The translations under genes were made by a program, and so were the position numbers. Below, one piece after another: positions 45,993 to 58,190 of a DNA stretch of 64,000 nt. The stretch spans positions 6,042,501 through 6,106,500 of the forward strand of contig BSBM01000050.1 in the NCBI GenBank assembly GCA_027924585.1, read 5' to 3'. Position 1 is the first letter of the stretch. Each line of letters begins with the position of its first letter. The notes beneath the pieces were generated by a model. That model made no database searches, was not told the origin of the DNA, and saw only the letters and a program-made list of their open reading frames with translations. The stretch is from Larix kaempferi (taxonomy: Eukaryota > Streptophyta > Pinopsida > Pinales > Pinaceae).

Positions 45993-48762
45993 TGTAATAC
46001 CCCCATTTTGACCCTTAGGATATATTGGATTTTAATGTAAACATTGTATATATGTGATGTATGTTTTCCTAGCATGGAGCTCAAGGCCAAGGCCCCGCTA
46101 GTGAATGTTCAGCTTTAAGAGGCAAGTATTTGATATTGTGTTATCATGTGCTATTAAGCCATGGAAATTTTAAAATGATGTAAATATCATGTAATAAAAA
46201 TACCAAGGGGATGGCTATGGATGCAACTAAATGAGGGGTACTATGTATTCGCGAGGGAGAGGTGAGGGGGTTGTGGTATTGAACCATATGCTACCATATC
46301 TCACCTCGAGAACCCACCTTTGACTGTCCTAGCTGTCATTTAATTCTGTGTAAGGAAGTGGTTGAAGAAATCAGTTCATGGATTGATGGAGGATGGCAAG
46401 CCTGAAATTCGTAAGGCAGGGTATGGGATCTATTTTGCTTGTCCCATAATTCACTCTACCTCATGGGAATTCGAACTCCCTCATCCCTAGGTGATCGGGG
46501 ACCATCTAGGCATGAGATGGGAGAGGAGACGTGAATCCATCAAGGAGGTAGAACCAGAAAATTGTGACTTGGGAGAGGCCGCATTTTGGATGCAAAGATC
46601 ATTCAGAGAATTCATGTGGGCAAATAAATCCGATGGGGTATCATTCAAGCTTCAGTTGGGAGAGAAATCGCATGCCTAACAAGGAAGAAAACCGAAAATC
46701 GTAGACCCACCTGTGAGGAAGAAGGAAAAATTGCGATCCTGAGGGAAGTCACATTTTTGAGTGCGAAGGCTACTCTGGAAATTCACGTGGGAACTAAAAT
46801 ACGATAGGCGGATCCATAGATCGAACTGTGGGGTAGACCTGAGAGGGTTGGATGCCCTAAAATCCATAGGATAACCCTAGTTTGGAATCTCAAAAGGGCA
46901 GCGCAGGACAAAGCCATTCAGAGTGGAGTCGATCGCCAAAGATCCAATTGCGGACAGAGCCTTTCGGCCGCAACCTTGCGGAAGATACAAGAGAGGATCA
47001 CAATGGGATAGAGACTGAGAGGGTTAGACCACATGGTAGAGATAGTGAGGGCTCATTTATCCTTGGTTTAGCAGTCAGGACTAGCCATACCTGCCCAGGT
47101 CAGCACTGAGGGAAGGGGCGCTCGAGGGACTATGTAGCAGTGAAGGGGACCTTACTTAGGTTGAGAGTGGAGGTGATGTGGTTACCTGGACTATTGGAAG
47201 CCAACTAGATATGCATGTAGCTCTGTGGCTGAGCTTATTGACTTAGAAACCTCCTTCCCTATCTCCCCAGAGCCAGCTGTGTGTTGGATGACCTTGAAGG
47301 ATTGTGAAACCAAGGTTGTGAGTGGACCTCAGTAGTTCCTCCTTAGTGGATACATAGCCCCAGCTCGGGGTGGTCTCTGATTGTTGAAATAATACAGGCT
47401 GGGCAGAGTCCTTTGGTTGGGTTGGAACGTCGCAGTCCATATCCAGTTGCTTGGTGATTTCATCTAAAAGGATAAGTGTTCTCTGTGGTTCCTATCATGT
47501 TTATTCCATGTGTTTTCCTTCTGCAATGATTTAATTATTGATATGTTGAATGCATGATATATAAATGTGTGGTTCATGTTTCATTCAGTTGTGCTTATTT
47601 GAGTATGCTTATGCTTCCATGTGTTTTTTATTCATATGAATCTGTTCATTGGTGAATAGGGATAAGTCTTGTGAAGGCCTAAAAGGCCCAGACTGCTAGT
47701 TAGGGATTTGGGGAAGAGATAGACACCCTTGTTGTGTCCATGTTCCCTCTGTGGGTCAAATGAAGGGAGGAGACATGGCAGAATGGATCAGAGCTCTTTA
47801 TAGAGAGGTAAAGGAGTCTTGAAGAGGTTATTGGGGCAATACTTTGATTGGAAGAAGGACAAGATCAGAGTTCTCAAGTGTGGCATAGGAACCTACAGGT
47901 GCACGGGCCTCGCGGGGGGTGTGTTTTCTCGGCGTGGTGCTTTGGTGTCCCGACTTCCGACTCTCGCAAGCCGGATTGCGAAGTGCGAAAATCAAAGAGG
48001 TAAGTTTCCTGGAGTTGGGAATTTGTCATCCCGACTTCTGACTCCCGCAAGCCGGATTGCGGAGTGCAGAATTTGGAGAGGTAAGTTTCCCAGGGTTGGG
48101 AATTTGGCGTCCTGACTTCCAACTCTCGTAATTCGGATTGCGCAGTGTGGAATTCAGAGAGGTAAGTTTCCCGGAGTTGGGAATTTGGCATCCCAGCTCC
48201 CGACTCCCACAAGCCGGATTACGGAGCGCAGAAGTCGGAAAGGTATGTTTCCCGGGGTTGAGAATTTGTCGTCCCGGCTTCCGACTCCCGCAAGCCGGAT
48301 TGCGGAGTGTGGAAGTTGAAGACTAGGTAACTTTCCCGGAGTTGGGAATTTGGCGTACCGACTTCCGACCCCCGCAAGACAGATTGCGGAGTGCGGAAGT
48401 CAAAAAATTAATTTTCCCGGAGTTGGGAGTTTGGAGTTCCGACTTCCAACTCCGGCATCACGGATTGCAGAAGTTGGAGGCATGATTCAGTGAAGAAAAG
48501 ATTTGGATGTTCAGACTTTCCGACTACCGCATTGCGGAGTGCGGAAGTCGTAGGTGTAATTCTTGAAATGGCGTGTTGGGGTGCCAACTTTCGACTTCCG
48601 ACTAGCGAATTGTGGCTTGCGGATTGTGGATTCTTGACCACATTCATTGCAACTGTGTAAAAGGGCAGAGTTGCGGATAAGTTTGAAAAACAAAATAGCA
48701 GGTTATTCTAAGTAGCTCCCCCATCACCTCTAAAGGGCACAAAGGGGCCCGGGGACATTACA
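45993..48762 (+). repeat. 5' LTR (2.77 kb) of a long-LTR retroelement
   Basis: It begins TGTAATACCCCCATTTTGAC and ends ATTACA, a TGTAAT/ATTACA terminal inverted repeat, two bases before a perfect tRNA-iMet PBS. The LTR has no convincing open frame. It contains an 81-bp hairpin repeat array near its end. The five bases before it are CCATT. A full 3' LTR with this start was not found in the window. Confidence 0.75.
47940..48470. repeat. 81-bp tandem array, about seven units, each a hairpin
   Basis: Units start (at CGACTT or its aligned variant) at 47951, 48032, 48113, 48194, 48275, 48359 and 48440, so the period is 81 bp with one 84-bp step. Each unit has the arms CCGACTTCCGACTCCCGCAA and TTGCGGAGTGCGGAAGTCGG around a short GCCGGA-like loop, able to pair at about 18 of 20 positions. 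Between hairpins is GGTAAGTTTCCCGGAGTTGG. An isolated further hairpin lies at ~48521-48552. GC content is far above that of the surroundings. Because 81 is divisible by three, open frames appear on both strands; I do not consider them genes. Confidence 0.95.
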
Positions 48763-48764
48763 GA

Positions 48765-48776
48765 TGGTATCAGAGC
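48765..48776 (+). promoter_or_regulatory. Primer binding site, tRNA-iMet
   Basis: TGGTATCAGAGC, the exact plant initiator tRNA-Met complement, two bases after the LTR end. Confidence 0.95.
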
Positions 48777-51700
48777 TTAGGTTTCAACATTGGGCCTACA
48801 TGGGATACATCTAACAACTTGTAGAGATTTGCACCGACGGATTTCGGTGAAAAATGGTAAGGTCCGTCGAAGGCGTTTCGATGCAAAAGAGACAAGTCCG
48901 TAGATCAGCGGGAGGATGGAATGTGCTTTGAAATAGATCAGCGAGAGAATGGAAGCGTGCCGATCAGATCCAAGGTTGTAGAACTGGGGCTGCTTGGGAT
49001 AAAGCAAGAGCTTACAGGATTGCAAGAGTTGCAGAACGAACAGAGACCGAGAAGGATCGACGGTCGCATAACATTTCACTGGGTGAATCATCCTTGTGGC
49101 CAAGTGCATGCATGATCAGAGAAGTTGAAAGATATGATTAAGTAAGGAGAATGTGTAAGGAAATTTCGTTCTCCCAAAAGTTGTCACTCATAGGAATAAG
49201 ACATCCTAGTATGTGGAATTGGCATGTGGCTCATCATAGTGACATGGTGGCCATGCAAAGGCTGATATTATGGGAATGAGGCATTCCCATGTGTGAATCA
49301 ATTGTGTGGCTCATAATTGTGGCAAATATTTCCATGAGAATTGAAAGAGAGTATCACATTTGAATGGGGTGCAAGGGCATACAATGTACCTTGAAGGACT
49401 CCATATGGAGTTGGAATTGAGCAGATTGGAGTGCTCGTAAGTGCAGGGAAGTTAAGAAAGGTCAAGTTGAACTTGGCCATAAATTCTGGAAGCAATGTGA
49501 GCAGCAAAGCATGTGAACCTAGTGCAATGAGAACTATTACAGTGATCAAGGGAAGCTACATAGGGCTGACAAGATGGTTGCAGCTGAAAATTGGAGAATA
49601 ATCTCCAAAGGGAAAATTCTTACCTTAAACTATTTCTATTTACAGTACATAATAATGGTATGCTTGGAAAGTAGCAAGTAGGAATTTTATACATGAGCAT
49701 GTGTATTGGATTGTTGCTTGGTGAGAAAATAATAGCTAATGATTCTTTGTGTGCTTGCTAGAGGCCATGAAATTGGATCATCTATGATGTGGAAGAGGAA
49801 ATTCCATGCTATGATAAGGAATTGGAAAGGGGAAAATTCCTCAACTCTTATCTTGTTATATATTTATATTTTCTGAGTGTTATATATATGGAATTATGGC
49901 ATAAGAATGTTGAAAATACAAGAGATTAGGTAGTTGAAATGCATATGCACTAGTGGGCATATTAAGAGATAATGCATAGTGCATGTGAACTTGCTTGTGC
50001 GTGAAAATGATATCGCATATTGATCAAAATAGTGAGGTTTTACATATGCAATGAGTCATTTTTAATAATTATTGTGGTTAATAATAATGTTGTTGGTATT
50101 GTTTGTAAGGCCAAAGACAACATAAACATGGTTGAAAGTGTTGATGATGCTATTACATGTGACCAATAACCTTGTGAAGAAAGGTTGGAGCACAAATCTA
50201 TTATCAAAAGGTTGGTGGAAGGACTGTGTAGTCCTTGGTAAGAGGCCAACTGATTAGGTAACATCAGATATGTTGATGGCAACCATGCATGCAATGTTTG
50301 TTTATGCTAATTGTACAAATGTTGAAAGAGAATGGGTAAGAATCCCTTTTACCATATTTTAATCATCATAAAATGCTATGCATGTAATATTGAAGGCATT
50401 TATGTGAATGACATCCCATAAGGTATGGTGAGGTATGTGGTAGTAAAGGAAATGAGCATTATACCATGTGACTGTTTAAAATTTTGAACGCATTCATAAT
50501 AAATAAGAGCATGCCATGTGTGAAACCATGAGGATGTTGGGTTGTGAAGCCTGCAGTGATCAACAAGTATCCCATGAACTCCCTATTGGTGTTAATTTGG
50601 GATGAAATGTCTTTGCCAACAACCAAGGAGTGAGAAAACTCTTGATGTGTTATTCGAGTGGAGAAGGAAGACACCAAATAGATAACCAAGCGATTTGGGA
50701 GATGGCTAGGTATGGTGCTGAAGCATTGGCTAGGATGACCAACTTGCCATGGTAAGAAACCCTTGTAGGCACAAGAATGTTTAGATCAATGATGTAGTGC
50801 ATTGGGTACATTAAGTAAATATACAGTTAAAATGTTGTGTAAATGTTGTGAATGTGCATGCATATGTATGGGTGCACATGTTGAAATGCATTGTGCAAAT
50901 GCATGGTTGTTATATATATGTTTTATTGCAAATGGATAATAGATTAAATGAGGAATTATTGAAAATTCTAAGATCCTTTCATGAAATACTATGGGGAAAT
51001 AATTGCATGAAGAAGGTAGTTGTGTTTGATGGGATACCAAAGTGCTTTATTGGGAGGATAGAGTTGCATGAATGGATATGATTGTGTAATCATAAGTACT
51101 GGAAATTTTGTTTAATTGCATAGACAATGTGACTCTATCTTGGAATCTAATTGTGAATAAAATGCATATAAAGTAATTGTATTGCACTTCATCTGAGATA
51201 TTAACAGCTGATAGTGTTTGAATTATTGTTTGATTATAATTCTGATATCACTTCAATAATGTTGTAAATGTGGCAATGAAAATATTATATGTGTGGGTAC
51301 TCACAACTCGTTTGGTTGATTGAAGAATTTAGATCGCATGTGGAGTTTCCTTGCATATGGCAATGCATGTAAGTCCATAATAAAGACTATAAATCTACCA
51401 TGTACAAGAGCCAATATTGTGAGGATGATCTCATTGTTGTGAAATCTGATTTTTGTATAAAACTGATTTGTAAAATTTATGATTTAAGTTTATGAGAAGG
51501 ATCTCATGGTTGCAAAAATCTAATTTACATACATAACATATTTGTAAATTTCAGATTTGAGAATTTTTTAACAATTACTAATGGTTGTTTGGTTCTCTAG
51601 AATTGTGTCAAGAGGACGTGTTGTAGGTGGATGTTCAGGTTATGGAAGAAAGTGTAAAACCATAATGGACAGAGTTCTACCACTTATAAGAACCAAACAA

Positions 51701-52030
51701 TATGAGGATGGCCTCATGGTCAAACAAATGTAATTTATGTAGTGAACAGAATTGTAAATTTAGATTTGAATTTGATTATTAATGTTATTGATTGGTTGAT
51801 TGTTTTTTAATTATGTCAAGAGGACACAATGCATGAAGACCATGTGTTATGGCCTGCGAGATCTAAACTCCATGGGAAGGATCCCATGCTTTGGAAATGG
51901 GCTTCGAGAGGAATGCCATTGCAAAAATTTTGATGACATCTCATGTGAACTGCTGGTTGTTAAACAATGCGGGTGGGATGGTGAAGTTATGCCAATAGGG
52001 CATATGTTGTTTATGAAACGGAAAGGGATT
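48777..52030 (+). mobile_element. Non-coding internal region (LARD-like)
   Basis: More than 3 kb after the PBS carries no gag-pol similarity in any frame. It is built partly of local degenerate duplications: a ~92-bp pair at 49175-49325 (RGGAATRAGRCATYCY ... GTGTGGCTCATMATWGTG), and units at 51415-51840 sharing GAGGATGRYCTCATKGT, ATTTGTAAATTT and TTGTGTCAAGAGGAC. Long LTRs with a non-coding interior fit a large retrotransposon derivative that depends on another element's proteins. Confidence 0.5.
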
Positions 52031-52035
52031 GGGGT

Positions 52036-52055
52036 AACAGTCCCGAGGGACTGTT
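52036..52055. repeat. Perfect 9-bp-arm inverted repeat
   Basis: AACAGTCCCGAGGGACTGTT: arms AACAGTCCC and GGGACTGTT around GA. It follows a purine-rich GGAAAGGGATTGGGG, so it may mark the start of another LTR, though TG is not exact. Confidence 0.6.
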
Positions 52056-53640
52056 AACTCGGAGAAGGGAGCCCCATTCCTCGTGAAAGGAAGAGAAAAT
52101 ACATCTGTAACGCATATAACTATTTTGTAACCCTTGCTAAAAATATGCATTTCTGATTATTAGAATTAATATCCAAAGCGTGTCTTTATTTCAGACTGCT
52201 TGAGTGTGATTATGTGTTTTTTTTAGTGTGATTATGTGTTTTTATTCTAGACTACTTGAGTGTGATTATGGCCTACATGGCTCACATCGGAAAGGGGTGC
52301 ACACCTTTCGCGTGTTGTGTCGTGTTATGGCTGTCAACATTGACTACACCCTAAGGGAATGGACACATTACTGTTGTTTCAATATTAGAGAATGAATTTT
52401 GTGAAATATGTTACAATTTTATATCATGCCATTTGGTGCTACATACTAAGAAGCAAAGTGAAGAAGGGGTACCATCCCTATGTGTGTGGATGGTTGTTGT
52501 ATGCTTCATAAACCTAGTAGGAGAACTAGCTTAGCATACTGGTTTTTGTATGTTTGATAAACCCAGACAGAGAAATGGCTTAGCATACTGGTTAACAGAA
52601 TTCCCGATAAACCCATTCGGCGTACCGGCTTGGCATTGGTTATTTGAATGTTGTGGAGCAGCTTGCGTGTTGGCCAAACATTCGTTATTGTATGCATAGG
52701 TGATATGAGGCTTGTAGAAACTTGGTTATCTTTCGATGCATGCAATGAAGAGCACTAGAAGGGGTGGGTATGCTCGAGGGACTGTGTAGCAGAGAAGAGG
52801 TACCATCCTTGTGTTGGGTGAGGCAAGTCTTGTGGGTGCCATAAATGTCTAAAATCAATGTGGGATACCTGTGGAGCTAAAGGAAGATGCTCATGCAGAT
52901 AAGTATTTGGTTTATTTTGCATCTTCTTGCTTACTTAATATGAATATACATGTGTATATGATTTGGTTATGATTTTTGAACTCTTGTTAGAGATAAATCC
53001 TATGAAAATGAACTTGACATCTGAATTGACTCAATGTTTGAGTGTAGTTATTGTTTGAAGTAAGAACCTTGAAGGCATCCTAAGGATGCATTTGGACATG
53101 TGACTGCCCTAGAAAGCTCGATATGAGTAGCAATGGAGAATGGTGCTAGTGGACATGTGTGGGTCCTAGCAGCCAAAGGTTCTGTAGGAAAATAATGGGA
53201 AAGGGTTCCATGGTTGTGTTACACCAAAATCTCATCATCATGAGTCATGTGTCATCCCTATGCCTTAATCCTTAAATTTTCTCGGGCTAGAACAGCAGAA
53301 GGAAGGTTGTTGTCATTTCCCTTTACCTTTTGTAGTCACCCCGATGTGCCCTGCCTTCATGCAAGGAGCGCCGAACTCAAGGTGACGCACTCTGCGCATT
53401 AGAAGAGCGCATTGCTGACACAGTGTTCATTTGTATAGGGTGCGGTGATCTACTTCTGACGCGGGTTTCCTTCATGCAAGGTGCACTAGAGTTGGTTAAA
53501 GTGGATAAAGGAAGCTTCGAGCGATTTCTCGAAGCTTGGTGATGTGGAGGCTTATCCCTAAATGCTTGGATAGGTGGCTTTCGATCTCCTAACCTAGTGG
53601 GATGATCCCTTAGACCTCTCCCCTAAATCCTCAACCTATT
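52056..53640. other. Non-coding; related to the long LTR in places
   Basis: About 50 bp at ~52751-52800 (AGCAC...GCTCGAGGGACTGTGTAGCA) resembles 47103-47150 of the long LTR. Three ~48-bp units at 52507-52640 share GATAAACCCA and GCTTAGCATACTGGTT. This may be a strongly diverged LTR copy and/or the start of the Tat LTR. No gene is seen. Confidence 0.4.
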
Positions 53641-54190
53641 ATATCCCTTTATCCCTATATAGACAACCCCCCTCTCCATTGTTAAGTGAGGAACGATTAT
53701 GCACCCATATGCTGGTGAAATTTGGTCAGACTCTCTTATTCATCCATGGGATATTGGGAAGCTTTGGATCTTTGAGGCAAGATCATCCAAGTTGGAGTCA
53801 TAACGTCAAAGCATCAGTTGTAACTCTCTCTTCTTTGTATTTGTTGCAATTACATTTAATATAAACATATTTCCATAAACATGTTATGTCTTATAATGGT
53901 GTTTATGATTTGCTTATTTGACTGCTTATCTAGTTAGATTCATAATCATATGCTTTCACATTGTTTGCTTGTTTCCATTTGCTCTATCTTGTCTTGCAGC
54001 AGGAGATCGACGGACTGGAAGTAGATCAAGTAAGGAGAAAGGAATTGCGATCATAAGGTAATTCGTTCCTTGAATCACCTTGCAATTTAATCTAACTAGT
54101 AAAGATATCAGATTGTGTACCATTTTGTACTAGACCTATTAGGCTAGAGAGATCCACTTTTGTCCGCATTAACAGATTGTCTTCATACAA
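53641..54190 (+). repeat. 3' part of the 5' LTR, second Tat element
   Basis: Non-coding sequence precedes a Tat-type PBS, with a TATATAG box at 53656-53662 and a CA-rich cap region, then AATATAAACATA and a U5-like tail ending CATACA. The layout matches 17.3-17.8 kb. The LTR start was not identified. Confidence 0.55.
53656..53662 (+). promoter_or_regulatory. TATA box of Tat LTR
   Basis: TATATAG followed by ACAACCCCCCTCTCC, a plausible transcription start context in the LTR. Confidence 0.5.
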
Positions 54191-54193
54191 AAA

Positions 54194-54211
54194 TGGCGAC
54201 CATACTGGGGA
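54194..54211 (+). promoter_or_regulatory. Primer binding site, Tat/Athila type
   Basis: TGGCGACCATACTGGGGA after ACAAAAA, equivalent to 17822-17839 of the deleted Tat element. Confidence 0.75.
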
Positions 54212-56305
54212 GTTATAGATCATAATTTTGATTTGTTTTCAATTCTTGATTTTTCTTGATTGAGCCTCAATTTTCCTTTCCTTCCATTGGATCTGACCAC
54301 CAGTGAGTCTTTGGGTTATCCAGACTCTGCTTAGGATTATTATCGGACCTTTTACCTTTTTATTCTTAAAGTATTTTTATTTTTTGTGATTTGGATCCCA
54401 CCCAATGCACTCAGGCCGTTCATCCCTCGCGTCACTGTGTTTTTTATGCTCCTTGCTTACTGCCAAACCACGTCATTGACGCCATCTGTCTATCTGCAAA
54501 CTGCGTTGCTAACGCAACCTACCCGTTTACAGAGTGTGTTGTTGGATTTTCCAATGCTCTGGCGCACACTTGCAGGGTGCGTTTCCCTGTATTATTTGGC
54601 ACTTGGTATAAAAAATTTCAAGTTGGTTTTTGGTTTGTTTTTTTAAGTTCTGTGTTTTGTTCCTTGCCGTCACAAAACCCCTAGGCATAGCATAGTGTTA
54701 TCCTTGGCTTGATTATGAATTTTAAGTGTCGATTAGGGTCATGTCTAGTCAAGCGAGTGATTCAGTCGCTATGGGAAATTTCAATCCCCCATCGATATAC
54801 TCAGTCTTGTGACTCTCGATCGTTTCACCAAATCTATTCGATTTCTTCGATCTGACTTCCAAGCCTTCTCATTTTTGTTATTGCGATTTTTTGCTTGGGT
54901 TTTTTGTGTTTTGAGTGTTATTGAGATTCTGGGTGATCACATTTCTTTGAGATTTTACCACTGTTTAGAGTTTGCAGTAGTGTATTCTTTCATTTTTTGA
55001 ATCTAGATCTGGAAAGTGGCATCATTCTTGGATATGTTGAGTGCATTTGAGTAGAAAATTTAAAAAAAAAATCATTATCTTCATTCCGAGTTTCTTTCTT
55101 GAAATTGTTGTAGAGATTTTTCATACTTTGGAATTTATCATTAAAAGATCTTTTAAAAGTTTTAAAGCATCCTCATTATCTTGCATTTTCTTAGTTGTGA
55201 AAACTTGGTTATCATTTCTTTGAAAATTTCAATTGCATTAGAAGTTTTACAAACCATTTCCAAAGATTGAAAGATTCTTGCATTTTTTTTTATTTTTTTC
55301 CACTTGTTGATCTTCATTTTGGAAAATTGAAGTTATTGCATTCAAAGAGAATTATCCTTTTCATCTTAGCATAGATTCATTTAAATTTGAAAAGAGAAAA
55401 AGAAAACATTTAAGATTTGGTGTGTGTTATTTTATTGTTTTTGTTGGCTTAATGAAAAGAGTGCTTCAATTGTCTTTTGGTTGATTTTGAAGTATCGGGG
55501 TATTTGTTCTTTTTTTACTCTCAGAAACAAAGAAAATTTCTCCTTACCATAGATATCTTGCATCGAAAAGAAAAGAAAAGATTTGCATTTGAATGTAGCT
55601 TAGGTTTGCATTCTCTTTAAATTCTTGTCTATACCTCATGCATTTACCTAACCGTAAAAGATAAAATTTACCGGTAGTGTTAGGTTAAAACTATATAGAA
55701 ACTTGTGTGTTAAGTTAGAGACGTGTTCCGATGTCTTTAAGCGTGGCAGATGTCATTTTTTTCCTGCACTGCATCCTGAGGGCTTGTAGTTCTTCTACGT
55801 ACCAACCGGTATATCGAACGGCCTTTCACCTACCCTTGGGTAAATAGAAAGGTACTTCACGTACTCGATAGTATATCGGAAGGCTCTTGTCGTATGGTTG
55901 TGCATTAGACAGCACCACTACAGATTTGAGATCCCACGTACCTTGAGTATATTGGGAGACCCTTCTAGGATTCCTATAACCATCTGAGTTAACCTATTGG
56001 TCGTCTTGGCATGGAAATACATCCAGAACAACACTCGGGGAGCACGTGCTTCAGGTAGTCAGGTTATACGGTCAGGTGTATGGTCCTAATCCTCCCTGGT
56101 TAGTGCTCTGAAAGATTAGGTCGAGTATCACTGTTGGACCCTATGGTATATCGCGAGTTGCACTGCCTTGATAATCCCATGAGGTTCCAAACCATTGAAT
56201 CCACACCTTCCACATAAGTTTGCTTGCGGCTTTAGCTTGTGTAGATTTTGGATTACATTTTTTCTTTTTGTATAGAAAACACTTCGGATAAATTTTGGTT
56301 CATTC
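54212..56305 (+). other. 5' leader of the Tat element
   Basis: A 2.1-kb T-rich leader without a gene. At ~55795-56165 four degenerate units share TACGTAC, GAGTATATCGG and AGGC-CTTC about 60-200 bp apart, which could be structured packaging or splicing signals. Long leaders are usual in Tat/Ogre elements. Confidence 0.55.
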
Positions 56306-57900
56306 ATTCTGGATGATCAACCTTTGAGAAGATCCCAAAGGATTTTGAACTTGCCACCTGAATATCCACTTAACCAGGAGGAGAACTCGAGAGCAAACAT
56401 GGATCAACCTACTACGTCTATGTCACATGAAGAAGATACCTCTACCTTATATTCAGGAATGAAATATTCACCTCCCGCAAATCCACCTATCTATGATCCT
56501 ACGGGACCTTTGATAGTGGAGCAACCTACTTCATATGACACGTCTTTCCATCTTTCGATGGAAAGACATCCTGAAGCTACATATTGGGTTTTCAGTCAAG
56601 CCAAGGATGACCCTGTATCAACAGTATTTGGTCCAACTACATCTTTTTGGGACACCTCTCCAGGTCGACATGTTGTCAATTTTGGGTCACTTCCAATGGA
56701 AGAAAATATACCTCGTCGATGGATCCCTAACGATGGGTTTCTTGCATCACTCTATGAGCACATGAACTGTTTGCAAATGGCTGGAAAATAACTCAGACCT
56801 CAAAGTCTCTCACGTAGAGCAAGTTCGGAAGTACCTATTTTTTGATATTCCCCTGTGTGTTCTTCATCTTTTTCTTCACCAGAAACATCCATACCCAACA
56901 CGACCACTTACGAATCAGGTCAACCCTTGTTTCCTACAAGTACACCTCAAAGTCAGGCGATCGGTTCTACATCTCCTTTGACCCCAACATTTGAAGGGCA
57001 ACCTTCAACTTATATTAATTATATTACCGAGACATTTCCTCCACCTCCCCCACCTCAAAATTCGAGGGTAGGTTATGATCTACCTGTTAGTTTACAGTCC
57101 AGCGGAAATAATCCCTTTGTTAGTAGTCAACCATGTGTTACAGGTCAACCTAGTATTAGTGGTCAACATTCGGTTATTGGGCACTCTCCAGTAAGTGGGA
57201 AATTTTCGACTGGGGGGAAACCCCTAATTAGTGGACCTAATCTGACTGGAGGACATCACCCGATTAGCGGACATAAAGTGACTGGAGGATATACTTCACA
57301 TCCAAGCTATAGTATGGTTGGCAGCTCTCTTCTAACCATGCGACAATCTACATGGACACATCATACGGGAGGCCGTCTATTTGGACCCAACCCCCATGGG
57401 GGCATATTTTTCCAGGACTTCATAATCCTAATGTAGGACAAAACTACCCAGGAAACCTTTTTCCTAGATTACCCTATCCTGGAAACCCAAACACCCCATG
57501 GGGGCACCATAATATTCCGCCAACTGGACCTTTTCCCGGCGGACCACCCCCACCACCACCACCACCCCATTCTGGATGAGGCGGACCCCCGCATTCTGGT
57601 GGAGGACCCCCACCTTTTTATGGAGGACCACCCCATTCTGGAGGATGAGGACCCCCACCTTTTGGTGGAGGACCACATTAATCTGGAGGAGGTGGACCCC
57701 CACCTTCCGGTGGAGGACCACCTTATTTTGGCGGAGGCAGACCCCCTTCAGGTCCACCTCCCAACCCAGGAGTTCCACCCCCATACGACCAATTTCCTAC
57801 GGGAGGACCTTATGACCAATCGGTCCATGGTCCTACTGGTACACAGATGCCTTATCGGTACTACCAGTATCCATATCCAAACCAACAAATGACCATTTAT
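56306..57900 (+). pseudogene. gag N-terminal region, Ser/Pro/Gly-rich
   Basis: It opens LRRSQRILNLPPEYPL and runs 160 residues (PRRWIPNDGFLASLYEHMN) to a stop at 56791. A Ser/Thr/Gln-rich stretch follows with GQPSISGQHSVIGH-type units, shifts frame near 57380, and passes into a Pro/Gly array ending YRYYQYPYPNQQMTIYG. Stops occur within the array. A long low-complexity segment before the Gag core is typical of this lineage. The true start codon is uncertain. Confidence 0.6.
57604..57738 (+). repeat. 45-bp coding minisatellite (three units)
   Basis: Three 45-bp units start GGACCCCCACCTT and contain GGAGGACCAC. In frame they give GPPP-(F/S)-(Y/G)-GGPP repeats of 15 residues, with partial units on both sides. 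Two units carry a stop. Confidence 0.9.
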
Positions 57901-58190
57901 GGTTACACTTGATCTGCCAGACTTATCACGGTTGACTAAAGATCCCATCTATCATGGTATAAATTGGTCAGCAATTCCGGTGAAGTTACCATCTGACATC
58001 CCAAAGTTTGATAGCAAACCCGGTGAGGACCCAAAAAACCATGTATTGACTTATCATTTGTGGTGTTCGTCCATATTCTTAATGAATGATTCCATTTGTT
58101 TTAGGTTATTCCAAAGAACCCTTACCGGTATTGCTGCCAAGTAGTACATTGAGTTACCACCACACTCCTTTCCTGATTTTCGATCATTGG
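57901..58190 (+). pseudogene. gag core, part 1 (before solo LTR)
   Basis: Reads DPIYHGINWSAIPVKLPSDI, PKFDSKPGEDPKNHVLTYHL, RLFQRTLTGIAAK, a TAG at a conserved Trp position, YIELPPHSFPDFRSL. This is the retrotrans-gag domain of Tat elements. It stops at the ATTGG duplication and resumes at 59560 in the same frame. Confidence 0.85.
58186..58190. repeat. TSD ATTGG (left copy)
   Basis: Identical to 59555-59559. Removing the insert and one copy restores a readable gag frame. Confidence 0.9.

Noticed and set aside
47874-48326. Open frames on both strands with 27-residue repeats across the 81-bp array
   Set aside because: The period is a multiple of three and the array has few stops, so open frames arise automatically on both strands; no protein similarity and no start context.
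54386-54684. Overlapping plus-strand frames in the Tat leader
   Set aside because: Two frames overlap without family similarity in a non-coding leader; no support for either.
57464-57784. Minus-strand VVLH/KVG-repeat frames opposite the Gag proline array
   Set aside because: They mirror the 45-bp plus-strand minisatellite and have no independent support.
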